DNA of 64,000 nucleotides, taken from assembly GCA_036925085.1 (NCBI GenBank), contig JAUPFP010000029.1, positions 310,001 to 374,000 of the forward strand. The letters run 5' to 3'. The translations under genes and the position numbers were made by a program. Below, piece by piece: positions 1-14,311 of the stretch; the stretch's first letter is position 1, and each line of letters opens with the position of its first letter. Source of the DNA: Brachycybe producta (Eukaryota > Arthropoda > Diplopoda > Playtdesmida > Andrognathidae). The notes beneath the pieces are model-generated. The model was not told the DNA's origin, did no database searches, and worked only from the letters and a program-made list of their open reading frames with translations.

Positions 1-2720
<2,720 letters not shown>

Positions 2721-3239
2721 GACGTCACATCTAACTGTTATTAATGATCTTTTAAGTCAAGATTTTCTTCTTTTGCTATGTGTTACACTATTAACTTTCA
2801 ATTTTTACCTTGTGCTTGTATAAAAATGGTTAACCTAACTAACTAACTACACCACATACTGAACTACTGATCTCAATCACTTTTAACTTGCTCCATTCTG
2901 AGATAGATTTCTTACGGTTTCTTGTTCCTCGAAAACATATTTCAACTTTTCAAAGTTATTACATAAAAGTTATGCGTAAAATACTTAAGATAGTCACACA
3001 CACACACACAAATCCGAATACTAGTGTGGTCCTAGAAATCGTACCCGGATGCATCTATCCCCCCAAAATAAGAGAAAATAGTAAGAGGAGGAACCACAGT
3101 TTATTAAAGGAAACTTCTTTTTTAGCTTGTCTTTTCTATAAATAATAATAATTTGTGATCTTTGTACGCAACCAGAGAACCAACTTCTTGCTTAGTTAGT
3201 AATAAATACGGCGGCTTCCAAAGGGCTTTTCAAATATAT

Positions 3240-3440
3240 TTTAATAAACAGCTGATTTTTTAACTCAACGTTTCACGAGGAGCAACAACAACACTACTAA
3301 GGGGACAAATTGAAAGTGTGTTAGAAACTAGAACGGAGTAGTTTCATCATAAAACGCTTATTTTGAAAGATATCAACAAATTGGTTGAGTTGTCATCCTT
3401 CTAGTTTTTAAAACACTTTCAGATTTCCTCTTCCGAAAGA
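3240..3440. repeat. AT-rich MITE family A, copy 1
   Basis: Contains the family signature: AAAGTGTGTTAGAAACTAGA on one side and CTTCTAGTTTTTAAAACACT on the other in inverted orientation, with GAAAGATATCAACA in the interior. Ends are approximate. Confidence 0.6.
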
Positions 3441-5614
3441 CAGAATGATGAATTTTGATGATTTAAAAACAAAAACACCTTAAAGCTATTTTGAAAACAT
3501 AAGCAAATTGCTTCTTTCGTCATTTTCTTCAGTTTTGAAATTAGTTCAATTTATGCGAACGCACGAAAAAATATCTGGATCACAAAATCCCATTTTAGAA
3601 ACGCAACATTTTCTTTAAAAACTTTTCTCTATTCTTGCTTCTCTTTTTTAAAACTAGAATGGAAAACTTTTAACACGAAATGGAAGTCGTAGGAATATCT
3701 TTTCTTGTTAATTTTTTTCATGCTAAAGGCCTAAACCGAAAACAGATTTTGTGTTATCTGTGTGTTTTTTGCTTCATCTGTTTTCGTATTAAACGATTTT
3801 CGCTTGTACATTTTTCATAGTCAACCATGATTTAACATAATTACGAAGAAGAGAATAATCGATGCATTGGATTTCAACTTGGGATTCACAGAAACACTTT
3901 TTTTTTTTACAATAAAAATGGATTCGCAACTAGTAATTACGAACAAATTCAATAAATCAGTAAAATTCAATAAAAAAAATGTACTCACAACATAGAAAAA
4001 GTACTTTGGAGGCAATATGTTTATACATATATATCCGGTAGTAGTAGTAGTAGTCCAGTGGACAGAAAAAAGAATATTTCACATTTCAATCCTTATCAAT
4101 TGAGAAACATTTCACATAATAATATAATAAACCAAATATAAATAAATAAAAACTCCACTTTTTAAACATAAACACACTTCTTTCTATAAGCTGCTTTATA
4201 ATATTATATTTCTAATGATGATAAAGATCTTTCTTTCTCTCTCTCTCTCTCTCTCAAGTAATAACATAATTCAGTTGTTAAAATAAACACTTTTTTTTTT
4301 TCTTCAAAAACTTAAAAGAGAGATGAGAATTGAAGAAGAAAAACTGAACTTTGTTCCATTCTCCAGGTGGAACTTTCTCTCTTTCTCTACGTAATGATGA
4401 CTTTTTTTTACATGTGTTCAATGTACACACACACACACAGGTATAGTTCAGTTGGGAAGAAGGCAAAGAGGGTGGTGGCCCACCTGTGGCCTCCTTTTGA
4501 ACATACACACTAGACATTTTACAAACCACCTTCCTAACCTGTTGTTGTTTTGAAATATTGCCAACATAATCATCATCATCATCAAATACTTTCAATAAGA
4601 ATGTTGTTGTTTCATATTTTAATATTAGCGATGAGGAGGATCAACGAGGAGCGAATAAATAATTTAATTATATTATATGCTACAAATATATATATAAAAA
4701 GAGAGCTCAATGTTCTCACCATAATAAAATTTAAACACCTTTTCTATCTTATGTTTATATCTAAAGGGGGGGGGGCTTTTTTTTTGAGTGGTTGAAGCCT
4801 TTTTTTTTTAAAAAAAAAAGTAGAATTCTAGCCCTTTTTTTCTTTCCAACCCACATTTAACGTAAATTTAAATGTATATTTTAGGTGACCGAAAAACAAT
4901 TTTTAAAACATTTTTACCACCGTTTTAATTTCATGCAGATTAGATAAAAATCATCATTTTTAAATTAATTTATTAACTGAAAATCCACGCATGATAATTT
5001 TTTTAAAAAAAGGTTTCAATTTGTTGTTAATTCACCTGTCAAAATATCATTTTATTTAAAATTCACTTTAAAAAACATAAAATCTAAGAAAAATTCTGAA
5101 AAAAAAATTCAAAATGTGATTTAAATCACTTGATTTTGTTTTCCAAATTAAATCTTGACTTAATTTAATCGACCTTATTTTTAAGTTCATCTTTTTTTTA
5201 AAACAAAAATTAGTATCTTCTACTTCTAGTATATAGTAATATATAAAGTATATATACATAAAACAGTTTAATATCAAAATATGTTTCATATATTCGATGA
5301 TGATGATGATGATGATGACGTCACTTAAACAGATGGCCCTTTTCTCTTTTTTTGTACAAGTGTGTTTCATGTATGGTGTCGTGTCTCCTTGTCACCATTA
5401 TTATTATTACTATTATTATTATTATTTTCCGCAAATATAAATGTAAAAACAAACAAGACACAAAACGAATTTTAATAGAAAAAATGAATTTGTCGGTCGG
5501 TTGGATTTCGATGCAAATCAACCTTCCTGTTTTCACTAGAAACAAGTTCTTTTATTATTCCTAGTTTTAAATTAGCTGATTTTTTTTAACCATGATCTTT
5601 TTCTAAATAATATG

Positions 5615-5652
<38 letters not shown>

Positions 5653-6249
5653 TTTATGTGTGTGTGTAGGTCGGTCTCACTTGTTGTAACCTTACTGACC
5701 TACATTATATATTATTATGATTATTATTATTATGCGAACAACAACACACCAAGTGTAATAATATTTTTATTATTTTTATCGTCAAAAGTGGGAACGACAC
5801 GTTTTCACTTTTACAAATAGTAGATATTTATAAAGATGAGAAAGTCTCCCCCCCCCTCGTCGTTAAATATTTCTGTCCTTTATATAATAATAATAATATA
5901 ACTAACTGCCTGTTATTTTTTTTAAATTGGTTTTGTTTTTTGTGCTTATCTAGTAAATAAGTCATATTTAAGATGTGGTGCCAAATTGGCAACGAGAACC
6001 TAATCCTCTCTCTCTTTCTATACACCCCCCCCCCCGTCTCCCCTCTAGTTAGTTAGTAATTTTGTGCTTTACTATATAGTTGTCAAAATATGACCATATA
6101 TATCTACTGTATATAAGGAGGGGGGGAGTTGTTAGCCTAGTTTCAATTTGGACAACCCAAATTCAAAAACTGTCTCGTTATTATTAAGGTAAACTGAAGA
6201 AAAATAATACATTTTTCAGTCAGAAAACCCTGGTTAGAGATTATAGTCT

Positions 6250-6505
6250 CCTTAAAATCGTTTATGAACAGCTAATTTTTGAACTTTTGAACGAGCAAAA
6301 CATTAAGAAAAACTAGAAAGTGTTTTAGAAACTAGAACGGTAGCTCGATCACCTGTATTTTCATGCTCTGATATCTTTCAAAATAAACTTTTTATAAATT
6401 ATTAAATCAAAGATATCAACATGAAAATACAACTCTTCATTTTTCACCTGAAAGACAGAATAATCAAGAGTTTAAGCCTAGTTTTGAGGGTTTACATTTC
6501 AAAAC
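6250..6505. repeat. AT-rich MITE family A, copy 2
   Basis: Shares AAAGTGTTTTAGAAACTAGA, GATATCTTTCAAAATAAACT and the mirrored AAAGATATCAACATGAAAAT with the other copies. The right end has the degenerate GGGTTTACATTTCAAAACCG terminal motif. Confidence 0.65.
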
Positions 6506-7958
6506 CGCTCTCATTGCTTGTTTGGGCTGTTAGTCATTAAATTCTAGCCTTTAACCAGGACTTTTTTTTTTCTGGTTGCGCCTCTTTACTCATTACACAG
6601 AGAAAAGTGACAGTTTTTTCACGATTCAACGGTTTATTTTGATTAAAAAAAATGTTTATTGGAGCGAAATATTAGAATAGAAATCTCATGAAATACAACC
6701 CAACCTCCCTCCCCTTTTTACTCCACCCCTAAATAGATGACGAAACAATTGAGAAAGGGAGATAGACGGATAGAGAAAGATGTCAAGGCGAATATCCATT
6801 TCGACCTTCAACATATTATTTCTCATTCCTACCTGCAAAGTATATAGAATATGTAATATACTTGACTACCTGACTGAAAAGTTAATAATTCAACGAATAA
6901 TAAAAAAAAATATTAATATCGAACACGTATCGATATTACTAACAAAGTCTAGTTCATTGATTAGCGTATCGATTAGACGATCGATCTCGATTCACTGATT
7001 TATTTGGCGCCATTTGATTTGATTATATTTCTCAGAAATATATGAATTATGTTTGTTTACTTTTGTGTGGGTGTTTATTGAATGGATTGGAATTTGTCAC
7101 TGGTTTCTTTCTTTATCGAGGAATGATTGAAATGTCATCAGATTACAGTTCATTCGTAGTTAGAAGAGACAATATTATATAAAGTATTAACAAAAGAAAA
7201 GGGGGAATCTTAGGGATGATGATGATGAAGAAAAGGTCGAAAGGGGTGAAATGAAATAAAAGGCGCGGTTCAAGAAACTTTAAAAAGTAGTTATTATAAG
7301 GAAAAATGTGGTACAAAGAGGAGGAGGAGGAGAAGGCTGCTCTCTTTGACTTTTATAATATCTCCGCATAAAAACTAAACACGGTTTAACCCTTTTTAAC
7401 TCTCAAATATTCTTACCTGCCATTTTAAAAGCCTTCTTGATAGAAACGGTGATTAATCGGGACACGTAGACACAAAAACGCGGGAAATATCTCAACAAAC
7501 TTCAATGTAAATACATTTAGAGAGGAGCTTCAGACAATAATTCCACCTGTTGTCGGCCATGATTAATTAATGAGCGCCTCTCAGTGACAGAAATTGGAAT
7601 CATTAAACCTAAAAAAACGGTCATTTCGGTGGAATGGGCACTTGCGTACATCTACTAGTCCATTTTGTGAAGTATTGAGAATAGTCACGAAAGCTTTCAA
7701 ATTAAATGGTAAGGGTGTACTAATATGGTTTTATTGACTCGTTGCAGTTTATCAGAAAGTAGGCCATGATGGTACGTCTTGTTTGCAGTAATAATGTGAC
7801 GTCATGTCATTTTTAATTTTAGTTTTGTTTATGTCGTCTGCTAGCAAATTAGTTTATTGCGTAGCTTGCGCCCTCTTGTTGCGACAATTTCGAAACTAAA
7901 TAACTAAGAAGGAAGCTCCGAGCTCTTCGTTTGTTGATTTCTGACTTTGTTGTGAAAA

Positions 7959-8799
7959 ATGTCGAATGTTGACGGTGATTGCGGCGATGAAAAACCAGTG
8001 AGTGATAAGAATTCTGTCGCAATCGATATAAAACAGCGTTTGTCCGCTCATGTTCAGTCGCGAATGACCACAGGTCAAAATGTATGGAGCGGAGAAACGT
8101 CGCGCGCCAATCCGTTGGAGCACGTGCGGAGACCCGAAGAAAGCGAAGTTCCGCCACCTCTTTCTGTCAATAGTCAATCAGAAACGATAAAAGAAGAGCT
8201 AGTGGGCTCAGAACGTGGTCCAGGAGGGTCAGAATTAGCCTCAGTTGATTCCAAAGAAGAGTCCGGTTCGAAACCGGATGTTGTTGCTGGTGGAACCAGT
8301 GCCGCAAGTGGTCAAGGATCCGGTAGCTTCATGGCAGGATCACTCGTACTCAGTAATTCCATTCTAGACGAAGTTCTCAACGAAAAGAAATTGGTGCGAA
8401 ACTTTTTTTAATATCCAACAAATAAGTAATTTTCGAAAGAAAAAAAAAACGATGAAAATGCCTTTTTTGAAGGAGCTTACGAAATAATTACAAAATTTAT
8501 TTAAAACTAGAAGTTGCATTGATAATATTGACGGCGATAAACATTTATTTTTAGGCTTATTCCTGGCACCACATTCGTTTATTGTATTGTTTCAAATAAT
8601 TCTTGAAATTTTTTTAAAAGTTGCTTCTAGAAAAGTTTTTATCGTCCTTTTTTTTTTTTACCTGCCACCATATCGAAAATATTAAGTAGTTTTGCCTACT
8701 TTTAATAGCAATTTAAATGTTTTTCGTTTTGTTTAAAAGGCATTGCTACAATCTGCAGAAGTGATCAAATTCCTTCGAGAATGTCAAAACAAACCTTGA
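7959..8799 (+). CDS. Uncharacterised small acidic protein, two exons
   Basis: Exon 1 is 7959-8393 (GT at 8394) and exon 2 is 8740-8799 (AG at 8738-8739). They join in frame to give about 164 residues ending in TGA. I do not recognise the family. The N-terminal half has a motif-like stretch around NVWSGETSRANPLEHVRRPE. The middle is low-complexity, rich in Gly, Ser and Glu (SEETIKEE-like and SGSKPD stretches), and looks disordered. The C terminus (VLSNSILDEVLNEKKLALLQ, then SAEVIKFLRE) reads as one or two amphipathic helices and crosses the intron, which supports the splice. There is no signal peptide or membrane segment. It is convergent with SRA1, with about 150 bp between stop codons. The upstream ATG is preceded by AAAA. 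Confidence 0.75.
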
Positions 8800-8952
8800 A
8801 ATCGTCGTCATCATCTAACGGTAAATAATTTGAACCTCCAATTCAGAAAAAAAAATATTTTTAAATTTTATTGTAATTTTTTAGTACATTAATTAACAAC
8901 AAAAAATGGTGCATTCTCCCTCGCTGTTTTTTTCTTCTTCTCACGAATGCTC

Positions 8953-10094
8953 TTAGTTTATGTTCTCTTTTGTATCTTCTGTTGCGATCGAGACATTCTG
9001 ATTCCTCGCCTCATGAATCAGATGTTTGATTGCGACCATCCAAGGTGAGACCTGAAACGTAAATCGCAATACGAGAAAGACTTTTAAGCATGCGAACTAG
9101 AACACAACAAGTCTAGTACTTTGTGACATACTTGACCAACGTGGTCTACAATCAATGCCAAATGAATTCCGTTAGCCTCTTCGTAGTCTCCTTTCTTCAG
9201 AGCTATGAATTGAAGTATACACTATTAGATAGGAAGCCGTACATCTTTTAGATGTTTAAGTTACCCTGTGTTAACTTGTGCATCCTCATTTGCACATCTC
9301 TGTTTAGTTTTCCAGAGACCCAAGTGGTGGAGAGTACAGTTAACCTCTTCTCAATGTCTTCGATCGTTCTCTTCTACAGGGATAATGGAATTAGCAACGA
9401 TACTTATTGTCGCAACATCCTCTCGGATTTGTATTCATGTATCGTGCGCAAATCCAAAAGTACGTGTGATCTTTAAGTGGCCACGATAAACTAGTATCTG
9501 TGATAACCTGTAAGGTTTGCGAACACAAACTGAAACAGCATTTCAAGATGGTTATAGTTTCGTCGTGCAGTTCCCTGCTCGGAGGTTCGTCGTCGTCGTC
9601 GTTGGTTGACGGCTGTGTTCCTTTCAGCCCTAAAGTAGAATCCTCGCTCGAATCCTTCTCCTGAGAAGGAGGAGGAGGAGGGATAACCAGCGGAGCAGGT
9701 GGAGTGGAGGCGATACTGATATCATCGACCGGCGGTACCAATATCACTCCTCCTTTTTGACAAATACTTTCGTTACCGGATGTAGGAAGTAATGAACCTA
9801 TAATACAAAAGGTAGACACAAAAAAGCTTCAATTATATTTTATAATTTGGTGACACGAAAGAGAAATACCATTCTGAGGAAAAGGAACTCTTTTATTAAG
9901 CGTAGTCTTTTTGCTAGTTGTTACATTGGCCGACGAGTAAGCTACATTTGGTGGATCATTCCAACCTGAATTAGTTGTTTCGATGATAAGTGTTTAAGTT
10001 AATCGTTGTTATTTATCGGTAACATTTTTATATTATAGCATATTGAAATTATTTCAAATTCAATGGTGATTGTTTGCTTACCTGGCGTAGCCAT
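8953..10094 (-). CDS. SRA1: Steroid receptor RNA activator protein (SRA1/SRAP)
   Basis: Homologue of the protein made from vertebrate SRA1, a nuclear coregulator whose C-terminal domain is a helical bundle. The first coding exon is 13 nt (10094-10082, MATP plus one base). The next begins at about 9967 and reads GWNDPPNVAYS then KRVPFPQN, matching the family's N-terminal GWNDPP...KRV motif. A proline-rich acidic linker exon follows at about 9800-9500. The SRA1 domain exons at about 9380-9270 (TIEDIEKRLTVLSTTW, SGKLNRDVQMRMHKL), about 9202-9130 (LKKGDYEEANGIHLALIVDH) and about 9045-8953 (WMVAIKHLIHEARNQ) end in TAA at 8955-8953. The domain order is complete. Neighbours are unrelated. Confidence 0.93.
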
Positions 10095-10422
10095 CGTCTT
10101 CTCATGTGACGGTGGAGGTTGTGATTTGGTTTATGGCGGCATGATCTCAAATGTCATCTATTCTGTTAATGGGTTTCCGTTTCCGGTTTTTATTTTCGCG
10201 CGCTTTTTATTCTCTTTTGTTTTTTCTATTTCTATCTGTTCCTATTTGTGCATGTGGAAAGTTAGTGGAGCATAATTATAAGCGAATGGTATTTTTTGAT
10301 ATTATTATATTAGAATTTCACTATTATTTCGTTGAAGCCGAATCACATCTGTATTGCAAGATGTAATAACGGGCCGATAGCCTCTCGTGACCCCTCAACC
10401 ACGGCCACTCCGAATTTCCCGC

Positions 10423-10552
10423 CAGGGCCGGCACGAGCGTTGGCGAGGCAAGAAGCAGCAAGCGATAAGCGGGGCCAGGGAAAAAAATGTTTAGTCAGCA
10501 GCGCGGGGCCCAAGGCGGTTGCCTCACTCGCCTTGCCCTGACGCCGGTCCTG
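10423..10552. mobile_element. Short hAT-like non-autonomous element
   Basis: Begins CAGGGCCGGC and ends GCCGGTCCTG, a 10-bp terminal inverted repeat with one mismatch and of the CAGGG type seen in hAT elements. The GC-rich interior is unlike the surroundings. The flanking 8-mers (TTTCCCGC, TTGGTTGC) do not form a clean target duplication, so this is tentative. Confidence 0.5.
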
Positions 10553-11099
10553 TTGGTTGCCGTTTTAGTCGCGTAGCTTGGAATCACGATTTGCGCAAAG
10601 GGGGAAATAATTTTGTTTCTTACAGGCTTCACTGGGAATGCATTTTGCACCCAACATTTGTATTCCTGCACTTCTGGCTCATGGGCAATGAATTTCCTTA
10701 AAGTCTTGAGCATCTGTATAGGAAGTGAACGTAATATTTCTAACGTAGTAGATTTTCACGACGAAAATTAATTGCATTTGAACCAGAAGAGTGACAATAA
10801 ATATGTTGGGTTCAATACGTTCTAAGTGACGAGTTGCAAGACATGATTATCTCCACTTCCGGTGTGCATTTCGCAATTCCACGGTTATCCAAATACAAAG
10901 TGAACGTAATAATTCTAATACTGTGCATTTTTACAACGCAGTGGCTGATAATGCAATGAATTTTTTTATTACTTTATGAAAGACGAACAATGAAAGAATT
11001 TTCTGTTTAACAACAACAATTTAAAAACATATTAATATAGCGAATAATGCAGAACCAACGTGTGCCATTTGAAAAGATCCACGTACAATTCTGGCTCTA

Positions 11100-11301
11100 A
11101 CCCTTGAGTGCCTTGGCAATCGAGCCACTTTTTTGCGGTCGAGTTCGACAGCAAAATGAAGTCGACATGTCGTTCGTATGCAAAGGTTTGGTGTCTTTCC
11201 ATAGCAATACAATGTCGGCTGCAGCCCGGCCACCTGCGACACATTTCGTGCAGTCGAACTCGACCACTAAAAAGTGGTTTGTGTGCCAAGGCACTGAAGG
11301 T
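11100..11301. repeat. MITE with about 45-bp terminal inverted repeats
   Basis: The left arm (GAGTGCCTTGGCAATCGAGC, GGTCGAGTTCGAC) is mirrored at the right end (GTCGAACTCGACCACT, GTGCCAAGGCACT). Total length is about 202 bp. Only one copy is in the window. Confidence 0.65.
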
Positions 11302-11505
11302 GAGTCGAGCTACAGTATAGAACCTAAATTGTGGCGCTTTGAAGTAGATAGTATTTCTCTAATTGAATGCTTGTTTGGGTTTTTATTTAGCTGGTTTTCA
11401 ATGTTCGTCGGTGACAGTTGTACTGCAAATAAACGCAACGAACAAGATGTGATTACGATCGACCGTCTTTTGACAATGCGGGTGAATGTTACGAATGGTT
11501 AAACT

Positions 11506-13553
11506 TTACTCTTTCTCGTGAGAATCGCTGCCCAATGGCAGTGTAGCTCGGTTGCTTTCTTCTTCTTCCATTTGTTTTCTGTCACTTTCACTTTCTTCTT
11601 CTTCAATGCGGCTGATGGGTGACGTTTCTATGAAACAATATTAGTAATTGTTACTATATCGATAAATATATCTCTTGGGCGATAAGAATATCACTGTTAC
11701 CGGTTTGCCGGGCATTTATTTCGTCTTCGGACTCTTGCCTTCGAGCCAAGTTGGGATTTGCATGGACGATAGTTTCTGCAAAACATCTTAATTCAATTAA
11801 AGGACTCTTGTAATGTGATTTTCTTCACTGTTGTTAGAATTAATTATTTACAAGAAACAAAATTTTGATTTTTTTTTTTTTGTTAACTTAACTCTGGTTT
11901 TGAGAACTCACGTAGTAGTTCGACAACTCGCGGTAAGTCCCTTCTCCTTTTTTTCGTGACATCACCATCGTCGTCGTCGTCTGGTTTTCCGGCGTCGGCC
12001 GTTCGGCTTCGTTTCATGTACATATAGACGCCAATCATTGCCGCGCCGACGGCACCGACTGCTATGAAGACGATTACGATCGTGATTGCCGTGGCAGTCG
12101 TGTGGCTCGGTGCTTCTTCTGACGATCCCTCGACCGGCACGAAGTCTCTCTTCTTGTCTTTGGTTGCCGTTAGTTCGGTTCTCTTCAGACACCTCTTAAC
12201 GGCGTGATCGTATCTGAGTCTCACCTCGTCGTAACTTGAAATATATGGGTAAATGACGCTGTGTTCATATTTTTTTGTTTTCGCGGGTTTACTCGGCTTA
12301 TACTACGAACCCGTCTAAACAACTTCCGCATTCTGCCTCATCTTTTAGACAACTCGAACGCAGTCCCGTATTACGGTTGTGATCTTTGCAAGTGATACAC
12401 GAATCGCATACTTTGTCATCCTTGCAGAATTGGCCGATCGGACAGTCGTTGTCTTGTATGCACCGCTTGTGTATTGGTATCGTCTTCTGCAAGAAGAAAA
12501 ATTGTTCATTTTATACAAATTAAATACTGAAGTATTATAAAAATAAAAAAAAACACTTTGTATGAGCAATTAATTTAGAAACAAGAACAGAAAAGTCTGC
12601 AAAATCAAAACGATTTTTTCTTTTTAAAGAAATAAGCGAAACTGCGCTAGTTTGTGTACATTTTATGCACTTCTTGCTTCACACGAACCACTTTAGAGCC
12701 ACATAAAGTGGTTGTTATTAATAACCGTTGATTAAATAATGGCTGGCGTTCAAGTCACAACAGTGGCGATTAGTGGTCAAGCCCGGCCACCTGTGAAGAG
12801 AGGGGGGGAGATCACTTCCCGTTTGTCAGTGATGAATCTGATGATCAAAGTCATACTGACAGCCTGACTGATTATTATTGCTCTGTGTAACACACATGGT
12901 GTTTCTGTTTATTATGCAAACGTTCAAGTGCCTAACGTTTTTCCTTTGTTGGAAATTGAGCAATTTTTTGCCTGTCTTTAGCTTATCATAAAAAGGGATA
13001 CAACTTAAGCAACATAATCACACTGTATCAATTAAAGCAGGCAGTTAGAAATAGGGAAGAACTTCAGTTGGCTCCGCCCTTGTTATGACGACCGGCAACT
13101 TCTAATTGGTTGGTTATGTAGTCTGACGTCACATGCTCCGCCCTTTTCAACGTCAGACTAGATAACCAGCCAATTAAAAGTTGCCGGTCGTCATAACAAG
13201 GACGGAGCCAACTGAAGTTCTTCCCTATTTCTAACTGCCTGTGTCAATATTGATTAATGTCATTTCCTTGGTTCGGTGTGTCTTTTTTTTTCTTTTTTTG
13301 AAAAGCCTTTCTTCCTTGTGGTAACAAAACTTAACATTCTGATAACGATAACACTATTTGCATATTTATAGAGAAGTCGGTGAAATTTTCCCACGATTAT
13401 TGAATTTAATAAAATATTAATTCTAATTATAATGAAATGATTACTACTGGGTTTAACAGTAGTTTTGAAATTTATAAATTTTACCTGATTAAGACTCGAA
13501 CGTAGACACAAGACAATGATAAAGGTGTGCGTTAGAACTCGGAGAAGTGACAT
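11506..13553 (-). CDS. Single-pass TNF-receptor-like membrane protein (Grindelwald/Wengen type)
   Basis: The first coding exon at 13553-13485 encodes a 23-residue signal peptide (MSLLRVLTHTFIIVLCLRS). After a 1-kb intron, the exon from 12486 encodes one cysteine-rich module spaced C-x5-C-x5-C-x5-C-x2-C-x2-C-x12-C-x6-C-x2-C, close to TNFR repeats. A further cysteine lies in the next exon (KRCLKR, about 12190). That exon also has a transmembrane helix (ITIVIVFIAVGAVGAAMIGV) followed by basic MKRSR, an Asp run, and KKRRRDLPRVVELL. Two small acidic cytoplasmic exons (about 11776-11700, and 11627 to the TAA at 11508-11506) complete it. No death domain is seen. A receptor role is inferred from the cysteine pattern and topology. 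A different cysteine-rich type I membrane protein is the main alternative. Confidence 0.6.
13038..13241. repeat. MITE family B, near-perfect 204-bp hairpin
   Basis: Lies in intron 1 of the TNFR-like gene. It begins CAGGCAGTTAGAAATAGGG and ends with the reverse complement. The arms of roughly 90 bp pair with only a few mismatches and include GGCTCCGCCC and CCGGCAACTT blocks shared with other copies. Confidence 0.8.
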
Positions 13554-13937
13554 TCTTGTGTCACTATAATTTCATTAAACTAATTTACACTTAAAAGTTA
13601 TTCGTCTACAAAAACCGAGTAGTACATCTAAAATTGTTGTTGTGTGAGAATGAAAAGACATTAAATACAAAAAAAAAAAAGAGGTAACTTTTCTGAAATT
13701 TGTTTTTCTTTGGTGCCACCACCCTACCGTTCCTATGAAAAGGTGCGGCTTTTCTTTTCTCACTGCGCGAAATTGTTATCTTTGCGATAATAATGTTTAT
13801 ACTATGACTGTTACCAATTTACCATAACCAATTACAAGAAAGTAGGATTATTATGGTATCAATGGATGTTGATTCACAATGAAGAAAAACGAAAACAGTT
13901 TCAAAATGCAATAGAATTGAATGCTGAACAAAAAAGA

Positions 13938-13943
13938 TTTATT
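13938..13943 (-). terminator. Candidate polyadenylation signal of the OTUD4-like gene
   Basis: TTTATT on the + strand is AATAAA in the minus-strand transcript, about 370 bp after the OTUD4 stop codon. Position and sequence only. Confidence 0.4.
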
Positions 13944-14311
13944 CATTCTACGAACAAAATATAAACTAAAAAGAAAATATCGTGAATTAATAAACTAACG
14001 AAAAACGAAAGGCGGCGATTTGTGCTTGTAAAGGGGGGGGGGGGGGTCACACAACTGTGAGGCTCATTTCTGAAGGTAAAAAAACGAATGGACATAAGTG
14101 AACAAAGTAAACGAAAAGTGTTGAAATGAATTTGTGACACTTGTCACCCGTAAGAAAGAGGTCGCAGCGCGCGTATGTAATTACAAAATGTTAATTTTGA
14201 TTGACTAGATAAACAAATGAACGCAATATATAGAAATTAACGAAAGGGGCGACACAAATTGTGCCTGTTATCACAGAGTAACTTGACTGGAAGTTGTGCG
14301 TAGACTCGTAG

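Larger units (their letters stand above)
2728..7958. other. Gene-poor spacer with simple repeats and two MITE copies
   Basis: No coding exon recognised in 5.2 kb. It holds many microsatellites: GA at about 2682-2700, CA at 2995-3010 and 4425-4439, CT at 4230-4256, GAT at 5297-5319, ATT at 5398-5428, CT at 5622-5651, and a C run at 6026-6035. Two AT-rich inverted-repeat elements lie at about 3240-3440 and 6250-6505. Short open frames here are made of simple repeats. A possible small minus-strand exon (ATGGCAG before GTAAGA) at 7423-7417 is discussed as a finding. Confidence 0.7.
10095..11505. other. Spacer between SRA1 and the TNFR-like gene, with two inverted-repeat elements
   Basis: No coding exon recognised. 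It contains a GC-rich hAT-like element (10423-10552) and an element with about 45-bp inverted ends (11100-11301). The several overlapping open frames at 11020-11500 on both strands arise from the latter's self-complementary arms. Confidence 0.65.

Noticed and set aside
5068-5564. Ile-rich open frames on both strands
   Set aside because: Built from GAT and ATT microsatellites; composition rather than coding.
6928-6935. TATCGATA with nearby ATCGAT motifs, like a DREF promoter element
   Set aside because: No gene start is recognised close by and the motif is common in AT-rich DNA.
11021-11502. Five overlapping open frames on both strands
   Set aside because: They coincide with the arms of an inverted-repeat element, have no splice or family support and explain each other as reverse complements.
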